Below are positions 41,918 through 50,785 of a DNA stretch of 64,000 nucleotides, piece after piece. The first letter of the stretch is position 1. Each line of letters opens with the position of its first letter. The stretch is from assembly GCA_038534135.1 (NCBI GenBank), contig JBCAXJ010000004.1:62001-126000 (forward strand). Direction: 5' to 3'. The notes under the pieces are model-generated. The model saw nothing but the letters and a program-made list of their open reading frames with translations. It searched no databases and was not told the origin of the DNA. Made by a program: the position numbers and the translations under genes. This DNA is from Thermohalobaculum sp038534135. Lineage in GTDB: Bacteria; Pseudomonadota; Alphaproteobacteria; Rhodobacterales; Rhodobacteraceae.

Positions 41918-42988
41918 ATAGCTGCGCCCCGTTTCCATACGTTGACGCTTGCGGATGTGCGTCAGGACACGGCCGAATCCGTTGCGCTGTCCTTCGACAT
42001 CCCAGAGGCGCTGCGCGGCGATTATGCCTTCACGCCAGGGCAGTATCTGACCTTGCGGGCCGACGTGGACAACGAAGACGTGCGCCGGTCTTACTCGATC
42101 TGCTCGCCGATCGGCGGCCGGACGCTGGATGTCGGCGTGAAGCGGATCGAGGGCGGCCGCTTTTCGAGCCACGCGCTGACCCTGAAGCCGGGTGATGCGC
42201 TGGAGGTGATGACGCCGCAGGGCCGGTTTACGGCGCCGGTTGGCGGCGAGCACAACTATCTTCTGCTGGCCGCAGGGTCCGGGATCACGCCAATGGTCTC
42301 GATCGCGCGTTCGGTGCTCGAGGGGGAACCGGACAGCACGGTCACGCTGTGCTACGCGAACCGGACGACCGAAAGCGTGATGTTCCGCACGGCGCTGGAG
42401 GATCTGAAGGACCGCTTCATGGCCCGGTTCTTGCTGACCCATGTGATGGACGAGGAAGCCCAGGATGTTGAACTGTTCAACGGGCGCCTGGATGCAGAGA
42501 AGCTGGAGACACTGGCGACACGTGGGTTGATCACGCCGGCTGAGTACGATGCGATCTATGTGTGTGGCCCGCAGCCGATGATCGAGGCGGCCTCGGCGGC
42601 CTTGAGGGATCTCGGTGCGCCACAGGAGCGGATCAAGTACGAGCTGTTTACGCCGTCTGGGGCACCGCCGGTTGCGAGTGCCCGCGCCAGCGCGCGCCCG
42701 GTTGCAGGTACGGAAATCGAAATCGTGCTGGATGGAGCACGGCGCAGTTTCAAACTGACCGCCGAGGATGGCAGCGTGATCGAGGCGGCCGCGCGTGCCG
42801 GTCTGGACCTTCCATACTCTTGCGCAAACGGCATGTGCGCGACCTGTCGGTGCCGTCTTGCAGAGGGCGAGGCCGACATGGTGCAGAACTTCTCGTTGGA
42901 GCCATGGGAGCAGGAGGCCGGGTTCATCCTGGCCTGTCAGGCGCAGCCGAAGACGCCCAAAGTGGTGCTGGATTTCGACGCTGTCTGA
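41918..42988 (+). CDS. paaE: Phenylacetyl-CoA epoxidase reductase PaaE, apparent ATA start
   Basis: The protein has 356 residues from codon 41918, equal to the usual PaaE length. The FAD/NADPH reductase domain (about 1-245) has RSYSICSPIGG and 'LLAAGSGITPMVSIARSVLE'. A C-terminal plant-type [2Fe-2S] domain has 'PYSCANGMCATCRCRLAEGE' and a final Cys in 'FILACQAQ'. It passes electrons from NADPH to the di-iron centre of PaaA. The start is odd. GGGAGG (41907-41912) is followed five bases later by ATA GCT GCG CCC CGT TTC CAT, exactly where homologues begin with Met. No in-frame ATG or GTG is nearby; CTG 41915 (too close to the site) and TTG 41942 are the alternatives. Confidence 0.94.
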   Translation: MAAPRFHTLTLADVRQDTAESVALSFDIPEALRGDYAFTPGQYLTLRADVDNEDVRRSYSICSPIGGRTLDVGVKRIEGGRFSSHALTLKPGDALEVMTPQGRFTAPVGGEHNYLLLAAGSGITPMVSIARSVLEGEPDSTVTLCYANRTTESVMFRTALEDLKDRFMARFLLTHVMDEEAQDVELFNGRLDAEKLETLATRGLITPAEYDAIYVCGPQPMIEAASAALRDLGAPQERIKYELFTPSGAPPVASARASARPVAGTEIEIVLDGARRSFKLTAEDGSVIEAAARAGLDLPYSCANGMCATCRCRLAEGEADMVQNFSLEPWEQEAGFILACQAQPKTPKVVLDFDAV

Positions 42989-43004
42989 GACGTCGCGCCA
43001 AATT

Positions 43005-43436
43005 TCAGGTGTCGAGGTAGGCGAATGCCAAGGTTGCGACCGCCGCCAGTTTCCCATTGCCGCCCCGGAACTCGGCCCGCAATGTCGCCATGCGGCGTCC
43101 GTTTGACAGGGCATGAACAGCGATATCGACGTCGCCAACGGGCAGCGGCCGCATGAAATGCGTCGTCAGATCGACGGTCGTGCATGGCCGAAAGGCCTGG
43201 TTGACCGCGATGAGCGTCAGCACCGAGCATGTATCCGCCGCGGCAGCGACAGCTTGGCCGCTGATCACGCCCCCGCCTTCTCCGCCGCCACGCGCCAGAT
43301 CGGTATTTTCGGGCAGTGTGAACTGCGCGCCGTCCGACCGAATCTCGCCGGTGCGAAGACCAAGCAATTTGACCCAGGGTGCGAAGGCCTCGTCCAGGAA
43401 GGCGTCGATGCGCGCTGCGTCCCAAGTCTCGCTCAT
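43005..43436 (-). CDS. PaaI-like hotdog-fold thioesterase
   Basis: The protein has 143 residues from ATG 43436 (GGGGGCGGGA upstream). It has a single hotdog domain with 'GGGVISGQAVAAAADTCSVL' and 'CTTVDLTTHFMRPLPVGDVD', typical of the acyl-CoA thioesterase PaaI/4HBT group. PaaI releases dead-end aromatic CoA esters during phenylacetate breakdown, and the location just after paaE (17 bases, convergent) suits that role. The catalytic Asp typical of PaaI is not certain: GGGVISGQ replaces the usual HGG-x-x-x-LxD pattern. It could be a different hotdog thioesterase. Confidence 0.8.
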   Translation of the reverse strand: MSETWDAARIDAFLDEAFAPWVKLLGLRTGEIRSDGAQFTLPENTDLARGGGEGGGVISGQAVAAAADTCSVLTLIAVNQAFRPCTTVDLTTHFMRPLPVGDVDIAVHALSNGRRMATLRAEFRGGNGKLAAVATLAFAYLDT

Positions 43437-43516
43437 TCCCGCCCCCGATCGATTGCATGCGCCGTCTTGGTCACATACTTTCCAAAGCGACCGCAAGAGT
43501 TCAGGATCCACCGCCA

Positions 43517-43963
43517 ATGACCATTGCTCAGTTCAACGTCGCGAGGGCGCGCTGGCCGCTGCAGGACTCTCGCATGGCGGAGTTTACCGGGATGATCGAT
43601 CGGATGAATGCGCTGGCGGCGCGATCTCCCGGTTATCTGTGGCGACTGATCGACGAAGAAGGGCCGGATGCACCGAAGTTCCCCGGAGATCCGCGCATGA
43701 CATTCACGCTGTCGGTCTGGTCGGATGTCAACAGCCTGCGCGCCTTTACCTGGCAAACCCTGCACAAGCGGTTCCGGTTGCGGCGTGATGAATGGTTCGA
43801 GCCAGCCAGCCAGGCGTACCTCGCGATCTGGCCGATCGCACCGCAGCACCGTCCTGACGGCACGGAAGCCTTGGCCAAACTGGCTGCGCTTCGCCAGAAC
43901 GGGCCAGGTCCGGATGTCTTCGGGACCGAGGCATTAGCGCCCCAAGCTGTTTCGCCCGCTTGA
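43517..43963 (+). CDS. DUF3291 domain protein
   Basis: The protein has 148 residues from ATG 43517. It matches the DUF3291 pattern: 'IAQFNVARARWPLQDSRMAE' at the start, then 'MNALAARSPGYLWRLIDEEG' and 'SVWSDVNSLRAFTWQTLHKR'. The fold resembles dimeric alpha-beta barrels such as antibiotic-biosynthesis monooxygenases, but no reaction is established. It is divergent from the thioesterase and upstream of the permease gene. Confidence 0.85.
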   Translation: MTIAQFNVARARWPLQDSRMAEFTGMIDRMNALAARSPGYLWRLIDEEGPDAPKFPGDPRMTFTLSVWSDVNSLRAFTWQTLHKRFRLRRDEWFEPASQAYLAIWPIAPQHRPDGTEALAKLAALRQNGPGPDVFGTEALAPQAVSPA

Positions 43964-44017
43964 AGCGTCCCAAAATCGGCGGAGACAGATGCGAGATGGT
44001 CCGGTATTGCAGCGCCC

Positions 44018-45697
44018 ATGACTGACGTTGTCCGACCGACACGGTCCCGGCCAATGGCCGATATGTGGACTTTTGGCGCGCTGATGATCGCCGGAACGCT
44101 GCTGACTCCGATTCTCGCGGTGGTCTGGATGGCGTTCTTTCCGACCGAGAACATCTGGCCGCATTTGTTCGCGCATGCCTTGCCGGTCTATCTGAGCAAC
44201 ACGGTTGCTCTGATTGTTCTCGTCGGCTTGGGTGCCGCCACGATTGGCACTGGCGCAGCGTGGCTCGTCACGATGCATGAGTTTCCAGGGCGCCGTTGGC
44301 TGGAATGGGCCTTGCTCGCGCCGCTGGCCATGCCTGCGTATATCGGGGCCTATGCGCTGGTCGATCTGCTGGAGTATGCCGGACCGGTCCAGACGGCACT
44401 GCGATCGGTTTTCGGCTGGACCTCGGCCCGTGACTACTGGTTTCCAGAGATCCGATCGCTCGGCAGTGCGGCCTTTGTTCTGACGACGGTGCTGTATCCT
44501 TATGTCTACCTGCTTGCGCGGGCGGCCTTTCGCGAACAATCGGTCTGCGCGCTCGAGGTTGGACGCGCCTTGGGCTGCGGCCCGTGGGGCGTGTTCTGGC
44601 GGGTCGGCCTTCCGCTGGCACGGCCCGGAGTGTTCGCTGGGACTGCGATTGTCTGCATGGAGACGCTCGCGGATTTTGGGACGGTCGACTACTTCGCCGT
44701 GGCAACCTTGACGCAAGGCGTGTTTTCGATCTGGCTCGACACCTACAACGCCGGTGGCGCGGCGCAGATCGCTCTGGTCATGCTGGCGTTCATTCTGGCG
44801 CTGTTGTTCGTCGAGCGGATTGCCCGCCGAGGCCGCAAGTTCCACCACACGTCGCGGCATTACCGTCCGATTCAACGCAGCATGCCATCAGGGTTGCGAC
44901 GCTATATCCCGACGGTCTTGTGTCTGGTCCCCGTCATCTGCGGTTTCCTGGCACCGACCGCGGTGGTCGCATGGCACGCGCTGGGGTCAATGTCGGCCTG
45001 GTCGGACGCATCGTTCTGGCAGGCGTTGTTGCGAACGGCCACGCTGGCCTGTGCGACGGCCTGTGTGGCCTGCGTGATCGGAACCTTCATGGTTTATGGC
45101 GCTCGGACCTCGACGTTCACATTCCCACGATGGGCGGCACAAGCGACGGCTCTGGGGTACGCGGCACCCGGCGCAGTGATTGCCGTGGGTGTTCTGATCC
45201 CGTTCGCTTGGTTCGACAACTGGCTGGCGGACAACATCCTGGCGATCACGGGGATCGAGATCGGTCTGCTTCTGACAGGAACGGGCGCCGTTCTCGTCTT
45301 TGCCTACACGGTACGTTTTGCGGCGATCGCACATGGTGCGATTGATGGCGCGCTGGGCCGGATCACACCCTCGATGGAGTTGGCGGCACGCACCCTGGGG
45401 TCGAGCCGCGGGCGCGTCCTGTTTCGCATCCATGTGCCGATGATCCAAGGGTCGCTGCTTACGGCGGCATTGTTGATCTTCGTGGACACGGCGAAGGAAC
45501 TGCCCGCGACGCTGTTGTTGCGACCCTTCAACTTCGAGACATTGGCGACAACGGTGTACAACGCTGCATCCCGCGAGCAATTGGACGAGGCCGGTCCCGC
45601 AGCGCTCGCGATTGTCATTCTGGGTCTTCTGCCTGTCGCGATCCTCGCACGCACACTGAACAGATCCAGACCGGGTGAGGACTCGATCCGGTCATGA
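44018..45697 (+). CDS. FbpB-type ABC transporter permease (iron-like), orphan
   Basis: The 559-residue permease has two fused transmembrane domains, each about six helices. The EAA-type loops are visible at 'ALEVGRALGCGPWGVFWRVG' (about 185) and 'MELAARTLGSSRGRVLFRIH' (about 455). This duplicated architecture is typical of FbpB/SfuB ferric-iron permeases of the FeT family. No binding protein or ATPase gene is adjacent, so partners must be elsewhere. The substrate is therefore inferred only from family. Its stop overlaps the AsmA-like start (ATGA). Confidence 0.88.
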   Translation: MTDVVRPTRSRPMADMWTFGALMIAGTLLTPILAVVWMAFFPTENIWPHLFAHALPVYLSNTVALIVLVGLGAATIGTGAAWLVTMHEFPGRRWLEWALLAPLAMPAYIGAYALVDLLEYAGPVQTALRSVFGWTSARDYWFPEIRSLGSAAFVLTTVLYPYVYLLARAAFREQSVCALEVGRALGCGPWGVFWRVGLPLARPGVFAGTAIVCMETLADFGTVDYFAVATLTQGVFSIWLDTYNAGGAAQIALVMLAFILALLFVERIARRGRKFHHTSRHYRPIQRSMPSGLRRYIPTVLCLVPVICGFLAPTAVVAWHALGSMSAWSDASFWQALLRTATLACATACVACVIGTFMVYGARTSTFTFPRWAAQATALGYAAPGAVIAVGVLIPFAWFDNWLADNILAITGIEIGLLLTGTGAVLVFAYTVRFAAIAHGAIDGALGRITPSMELAARTLGSSRGRVLFRIHVPMIQGSLLTAALLIFVDTAKELPATLLLRPFNFETLATTVYNAASREQLDEAGPAALAIVILGLLPVAILARTLNRSRPGEDSIRS

Positions 45698-47907
45698 TGC
45701 GGCTTCTGCGGCGGGTTTTGCGGGCGTCGGCTGTGTTCGTGTGCCTTCTGATCGTGGGCGGTGTGGCGCTGTTGTACCTGATGCCGCGCGCCCAGGTCCT
45801 GTCACTGATGACGGACGATCTTGAAGGAACAGGTGGGTTTCGTTTCGAGACGTCGGGAACGATCGAGACGGTGCTCTGGCCGATTCCGGGCTGGCGACTT
45901 GGTCAGATTGGGATCACGGAGACAGCGGCGGCTGAGACAGCGCCGCCCTTGATCTTCGCAGAGCAGGCAATCCTGACGATCGCACCCCAGGGCCTGCTGA
46001 CTGGATCTTTGAATGTCGGCGCGCTCTGGTTGGAGAACGCTGTGATCGCCGTGACGGCAACGGATCAGGGCATCAACTTGCCAGCCATCCCAACGCGGCG
46101 TCCCTCTTTGTCGTTCTTGCGCCTGCGAAATGCCTCACTGATCATAAAGGGCGTTGGCGATCGCGTGGACGAGCAACTCGAGTTGGATCGCGTCGCGCTC
46201 GACTACGCTGGTCGTGCACATCCGATGCGGATCGATTTCACCGGGCGATGGCGCGACCGAAGCATAGACGTGACCGCGAAGGTCACGTCACCAGACAGGT
46301 TGGCACGGGGCGATTGGACTTATGTCGACGCAGACATTTCCGTTGAGAATGATACCGCTAGCTTTCGCGGCCGCCTCTTGCCGGTCGATCTGCTTGAAGC
46401 ACCGGAGGTTGAAGGAAGCCTCTCCGCGAAGATCGAAGATCCAGCCGGTCTTGTATCGTGGCTGAGCGCGGAGCCCGCCAACCCGAAATTGGGTTACCTG
46501 AAGGACCTTGAACTGGAAGCGCGGGTCGAAACCCTGAACGAACGCTTGCTGACACGAACGCGATGGGTGGGTTCGATCCGCGAGACCCCGATAACGCTGG
46601 ATCTCACGCTCAGCGGAGACGAGGGATGGCGTGAGACCGATAACCTTTCGCTTGAAGCGGTGAGCCGTGCTGGCGGTTTATTTTCGGCGCATCTGAACGG
46701 ACGTGTCTTGCAAGGACCGGCGATCACGGGAGACATGAATGTCTCGGTTCTCGATCTGGGCAGTGTCTTCGATGCTGGTCTGTTGCCGCGCGCCTACGCC
46801 ATCACATCAGCGCGCCGTGGATCGCTTCGTGCGCGACTTTCCGCATCGCAAGACGGCGTATCACTGGCGGACGCGACGCTGCAACTCGACAATGACACCT
46901 TTGAGGGAGGCGCGGCGCTGGACCTGCGTCCAAAGCGACCCATGCTCAGCGTGCGAAGTGAGCTTTCGGAGCTTCCGGTGTCGGAATTCGTGGATGCCTG
47001 GACAGAAGAGAACGCGCTGTTGAATCGTGCGCTGGCCGAGGTGGAAAGTGATTTCGTCATCGAAGTGTCCGCAGCCAGATCCTCCTTCCGTGACTTTGAG
47101 ATTGGGCGTACGATTCTCGAGATCGAACGCTTATCGAATGCGACAGCTGGGGATATTGAACGGCTCGATGTGTTTGGTGGAACGATCGCCGGAACAGTTC
47201 GGGACATGACCGACACGAAGACGGTCGAGATTGAACTGACGGCGGCCGAGATCGACGCTCAGGAGCTTCTGAGCCACACGGGCATGCGTGGGCTGACCGG
47301 GACGATGGGCGGACAAGTTCAGATCACAGTCCCGAAGACTGTCGATGGATTGGATTGGTCGAATGCGGTGGGTGTCGGGAGTGTGTCGGTCACGCGCGGC
47401 GAACTCTCTAACCAAAGTGACACTTCAACCGCCCAATTGGGTGGGACAGAGGCTATCGGTTTCGCTCTCGCCGAGGCTGAGATCAGCATCGCAAATGGAA
47501 AAATCGGTGCGGACCGCGTCGATCTTTCTGGTGTGAGCGATGGAAATGTAGCGGCGGGGCGCCTCGTGACACGCGATGGCGTGCTCACATTTCAGAGGTT
47601 CAAGGGTGCAGATGCGGAGGCGGCGAGTTCTACACGGGTCGTGCCTGATGGCGGCGTGCCGCAAGGTGGAGATGGGGATCTCTCGGAGACAGCAAGCGCG
47701 CAAAAACTGTCTGCAAGCGACGCCGCTATTCCAGGAGCAGTGATTGAAGATCTCGGCGCGCGCGCAGGGGCTTTGGAAGGCGAGGAAACTGGGCTCGGAC
47801 GTGGCAATGGCGATCTCGCTTTGTCAGAGGCCTCCGAACGCGGATTGGTCGATGTACTGCCCGAGGCTCCGGCAGAAGCCCCACTGCCCGCGCGTCCGAT
47901 CCGTTAG
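45694..47907 (+). CDS. AsmA-family protein
   Basis: The 737-residue protein has an N-terminal transmembrane helix (about 10-31, ASAVFVCLLIVGGVALLYL) and a long beta-rich body. The AsmA hallmark 'SGTIETVLWPIPGWRLGQI' opens the domain, and the C-terminal AsmA_2-like region has 'IERLDVFGGTIAGTVRD' and 'GTMGGQVQITVPKTVDGLDW'. AsmA-like proteins form hydrophobic grooves that carry phospholipids between membranes. The tail after about residue 640 is low-complexity and acidic. It overlaps the permease gene and, at its 3' end, the convergent rpe gene by four bases. Confidence 0.88.
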   Translation: MMRLLRRVLRASAVFVCLLIVGGVALLYLMPRAQVLSLMTDDLEGTGGFRFETSGTIETVLWPIPGWRLGQIGITETAAAETAPPLIFAEQAILTIAPQGLLTGSLNVGALWLENAVIAVTATDQGINLPAIPTRRPSLSFLRLRNASLIIKGVGDRVDEQLELDRVALDYAGRAHPMRIDFTGRWRDRSIDVTAKVTSPDRLARGDWTYVDADISVENDTASFRGRLLPVDLLEAPEVEGSLSAKIEDPAGLVSWLSAEPANPKLGYLKDLELEARVETLNERLLTRTRWVGSIRETPITLDLTLSGDEGWRETDNLSLEAVSRAGGLFSAHLNGRVLQGPAITGDMNVSVLDLGSVFDAGLLPRAYAITSARRGSLRARLSASQDGVSLADATLQLDNDTFEGGAALDLRPKRPMLSVRSELSELPVSEFVDAWTEENALLNRALAEVESDFVIEVSAARSSFRDFEIGRTILEIERLSNATAGDIERLDVFGGTIAGTVRDMTDTKTVEIELTAAEIDAQELLSHTGMRGLTGTMGGQVQITVPKTVDGLDWSNAVGVGSVSVTRGELSNQSDTSTAQLGGTEAIGFALAEAEISIANGKIGADRVDLSGVSDGNVAAGRLVTRDGVLTFQRFKGADAEAASSTRVVPDGGVPQGGDGDLSETASAQKLSASDAAIPGAVIEDLGARAGALEGEETGLGRGNGDLALSEASERGLVDVLPEAPAEAPLPARPIR

Positions 47908-48596
47908 GTCGTCCTTGCGGCTTCCGCTGCCTCCCGGATGGCACGAATGTTGGCGCCGTAGACCTCCGGTGTATCCACCGAGCCACCCTTGAAGACTGCA
48001 GAGCCTGCAACCAGGACATCTGCGCCCGCCGCCGTGACGAGTGGCGCCGTCTCCGGCGTCACGCCGCCATCGATCTCGATCTGAACTGGCCGGTCACCGA
48101 GCATCGTGCGCAAGGTCCGCACCTTGTCCATCATGGGAATGAAGCTTTGCCCTCCGAAGCCGGGATTGACGGTCATCACGCAGATCAGATCAACAAGATC
48201 CAGCACATGCATGACTGAATCGGCGGGCGTTCCGGGGTTCAGGGCGACACCGGCCTTCGCGCCGGACGCACGAATTGCTTGCAGTGTGCGATGGATGTGC
48301 GGTCCGGCTTCGACGTGAGCCGTGATGATATCGGCACCGGCATCGGCGAAGTCCTGAATGTAGGCGTCCACCGGCGAGATCATGAGGTGGACATCCATAA
48401 CGGTTTTCACATGCGGGCGGATTGCCTTGCAGGTGGCCGGACCGAACGAAATGTTCGGCACGAAGTGTCCGTCCATCACGTCGACATGAACCCAGTCTGC
48501 GCCTTGGGCAACGATCGCCTCGCATTCGGCACCGAAATTGGCAAAGTCTGCCGCAAGGATTGACGGGGCGATCCTGATGGTGTCGTCAAATGGCAT
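47904..48596 (-). CDS. rpe: Ribulose-phosphate 3-epimerase
   Basis: The 230-residue TIM-barrel enzyme interconverts ribulose 5-phosphate and xylulose 5-phosphate. Metal-binding and catalytic motifs are visible: 'RIAPSILAADFANFG' at the N-terminus, 'GADWVHVDVMDGHFVPNISF' (His-Asp), 'VDVHLMISPVDAYIQDFADA', and 'MTVNPGFGGQSFIPMMDKVR' and 'IEIDGGVTPETAP' in the C-terminal half. It serves the pentose-phosphate and, where present, Calvin pathways. Confidence 0.97.
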   Translation of the reverse strand: MPFDDTIRIAPSILAADFANFGAECEAIVAQGADWVHVDVMDGHFVPNISFGPATCKAIRPHVKTVMDVHLMISPVDAYIQDFADAGADIITAHVEAGPHIHRTLQAIRASGAKAGVALNPGTPADSVMHVLDLVDLICVMTVNPGFGGQSFIPMMDKVRTLRTMLGDRPVQIEIDGGVTPETAPLVTAAGADVLVAGSAVFKGGSVDTPEVYGANIRAIREAAEAARTT

Positions 48597-48662
48597 ATCA
48601 TCCTCGCGATGGCTTCGAGGCGAGGCTATGGCACGTGGCCTGACCTCCGTCCAGATCGGGTC

Positions 48663-49457
48663 TTAGTCGGAGATGGCCAGCCACGGACGTAGCAGAACCG
48701 ACACGGCGAAAATCGCGGTTGCCGTGCACACGATGGTCGGACCCGTCGGAGTGTCCAGCAGCAGCGAGACTTCCAGGCCACCCAGAGCAGACGCAACGCC
48801 GATGGCGGCGGCAAGAATGGCCATCGCCTCCGGTGTTCGGGCGAACGCGCGTGCGGCAGACGCCGGCATGAGCAGCAGGGCGGAGATCAGCAGCGCCCCA
48901 ACCACCTTGATGGCCACCGCAACGACGATCGCAAGGCCAATCGTGAGAACCATCTGTTCACGCTCTGGCTTAAGGCCGCTGGCTGTCGCCATGTCCGGCT
49001 GAAGCGTCACCGTTAGCAGGGCGGACCATCGCCAGTAGATCCCGCCAATCACCAGCAAGGCTCCCGCCCAGATCAACATCACGTTTGTCCAATCGATCGC
49101 CAGGATGTCGCCAATCAGGTACGCGCTCAGGTCAACGCGCATGCCGCCTTGGAGCGAGATTGCGACCAAGCCTGTCGCGAGGGCCCCGTGCGACAGGACG
49201 CCGAGCGCCGTATCCTGAGCATATCCCCGGTTCGTCAACGCGGTAACGCTGACCGCCATTGCGAACGCGGCCAGCAGGACGCCAGGAAGAATTGGCATCG
49301 ACAATGCCAACGAAAGGGCGATCCCCAAAAGGGCGGCATGAGCCGTCGCATCGCCAAAGTAAGCCATACGGCGCCAAACGACAAAACACCCAAGAGGCGC
49401 AGCCGCGAGGGCGACACCGGCGCCGCCCAGTGCTGCACGGATCAGAAATGCTTCCAT
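48663..49457 (-). CDS. znuB: Zinc ABC transporter permease
   Basis: The 264-residue permease of the ABC-3 family has about eight transmembrane helices. The conserved 'MAYFGDATAHAALLGIALSL' segment is near residue 32, and 'IVVAVAIKVVGALLISALLL' is near 180. It imports Zn2+ with ZnuA and ZnuC. Its start overlaps the znuC stop by one base (TGATG). Confidence 0.95.
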   Translation of the reverse strand: MEAFLIRAALGGAGVALAAAPLGCFVVWRRMAYFGDATAHAALLGIALSLALSMPILPGVLLAAFAMAVSVTALTNRGYAQDTALGVLSHGALATGLVAISLQGGMRVDLSAYLIGDILAIDWTNVMLIWAGALLVIGGIYWRWSALLTVTLQPDMATASGLKPEREQMVLTIGLAIVVAVAIKVVGALLISALLLMPASAARAFARTPEAMAILAAAIGVASALGGLEVSLLLDTPTGPTIVCTATAIFAVSVLLRPWLAISD

Positions 49458-50188
49458 CAGTCGTGAGTGTGTGTTGCGTGGTGATGGGCGTGATCGTGAT
49501 GATGGCTATAGAGCGCGAGTGACCGCGCATCGCGATCCCCGAACAATGCCAGGTATTCTGGCGAATCCGAGACATCGGTTGGTGCGCCTTGGCAGCAAAT
49601 GTGACCGTTCATGCAAATAACATGATCGGAAGCGCGCATCACGACGTGTAAATCGTGGCTGACCATCAGCACGGCACAGCCCAAATCCGAATGGACGCCA
49701 GAGATCAATGCGTAGAAGTCCGAGATCCCGTGCTGATCCAGACCTTGCGTCGGTTCGTCCAGGATTAGAACCTCTGGCTCTGTGAGCACGGCCCGGGCCA
49801 GGAGCGCGCGCTGCAATTGCCCGCCAGATAGTTTCGAGACTTGGGCGTGTCGCTGATCGGACAGACCGACCATGCCCAATACGTAGTCTTGCTTGGACTT
49901 TGGTTGGCGGTGCGGCAGGCACAGGAACCGTTCCACAGTGATCGGTAAGGTCGTATCGAGCGACAGTCTTTGCGGAACGTATCCTATCTTCAGGCCCGGT
50001 CGGCGGACAACGCGACCGGACGTCGGAGGCAATGCGCCAACGAGAAGGCGTAGAAGCGTGGATTTGCCGGAACCGTTTGGTCCGACGATTGTCACAATCT
50101 CGCTGTCATTGATTGACATCGAAACGTCGCGCACGGCGTAGGTCGCACCGAAACGAACGCTCGCGTCTTCTGCGCTTATCAGCGTCAT
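49457..50188 (-). CDS. znuC: Zinc ABC transporter ATP-binding protein
   Basis: The 243-residue ATPase has Walker A VGPNGSGKSTLLRLL (about residue 40), signature LSGGQLQRALLARA, Walker B VLILDEPTQGLD and the switch His in 'VLMVSHDLHVVM'. The last 15 residues are His-rich (HHHDHAHHHATHTHD), which suggests zinc binding or buffering at the cytoplasmic face. I start it at ATG 50188, overlapping the zur stop (ATGA); the longer frame upstream is within zur. Transcribed with zur and znuB. Confidence 0.96.
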   Translation of the reverse strand: MTLISAEDASVRFGATYAVRDVSMSINDSEIVTIVGPNGSGKSTLLRLLVGALPPTSGRVVRRPGLKIGYVPQRLSLDTTLPITVERFLCLPHRQPKSKQDYVLGMVGLSDQRHAQVSKLSGGQLQRALLARAVLTEPEVLILDEPTQGLDQHGISDFYALISGVHSDLGCAVLMVSHDLHVVMRASDHVICMNGHICCQGAPTDVSDSPEYLALFGDRDARSLALYSHHHDHAHHHATHTHD

Positions 50189-50673
50189 CTCGCAGCGTCC
50201 GGCCTGCAGGACGGACAAAGGCCTTCGACCTCGATGGACGTGCGTTCGACGGCAAAGCCGACGTCTTCGGCCGCCGAGTCCAACGGGGTGCTGTTCAAGG
50301 AAGCGTCTGTCTCCGCGACGCCTCGGCAATCCCGGCAGATGAGAAAGGCGGGAGCATGACCCTCGCCCGGACGATTGCAGGCCACGAACGCATTCAGGCA
50401 CTCGATCTTGTGGGCGAGTCCGTGCTCGACGAGAAAGTCCAACGCCCGGTAGGCTGCGGGGGGGTGGGCATTCTCTCCCGACTCGGAGAGGTGGTTGAGA
50501 ACCTCGTATGCGCCGATCGCGCGATGCTCCTGGAGCAGGATCTCGAGAACGCGTCTGCGCGCCTGTGTCAAGCGCAGAGAGCGCGCTTCGCACAGCGCCT
50601 CGGCATCCGCCATCCCTCGCGCGATGCACCCGCCATGTTCATGGTCGACGAAGGCCAGTGGGTTTTCCGTCAT
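50185..50673 (-). CDS. zur: Zinc-responsive Fur-family repressor
   Basis: The protein has 162 residues from ATG 50673; an upstream in-frame start at 50736 would run into the operator. The winged helix has 'RLTQARRRVLEILLQEHRAI' and 'AYRALDFLVEHGLAHKIECL'. The dimerisation domain carries two cysteine pairs, CRDC and CPSC, that fit the structural zinc site. With Zn2+ bound it should repress its own operon (zur-znuC-znuB) and the divergent znuA. Context with znu genes identifies it as Zur rather than Fur. Confidence 0.95.
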   Translation of the reverse strand: MTENPLAFVDHEHGGCIARGMADAEALCEARSLRLTQARRRVLEILLQEHRAIGAYEVLNHLSESGENAHPPAAYRALDFLVEHGLAHKIECLNAFVACNRPGEGHAPAFLICRDCRGVAETDASLNSTPLDSAAEDVGFAVERTSIEVEGLCPSCRPDAAR

Positions 50674-50739
50674 GCTCGTGCCGCCTCGCTGATTGGGACC
50701 TGCATAATTCGTCGCAGTTGCATTGGTATATGACAAGAA

Positions 50740-50754
50740 TGTTATATGATAACA
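50740..50754. promoter_or_regulatory. Candidate Zur operator between zur and znuA
   Basis: TGTTATATGATAACA is a palindrome with six-base arms (TGTTAT/ATAACA) and matches the known Zur-box type with TGTTAT half-sites. It lies 32 bases before the znuA ATG and 67 bases before the zur ATG. A TTGCAT (50718-50723) upstream could serve as the -35 of znuA, putting the box over the -10. Confidence 0.75.
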
Positions 50755-50785
50755 GGCTTGCTTTCCAACGTTTCAGGATTTCGAT

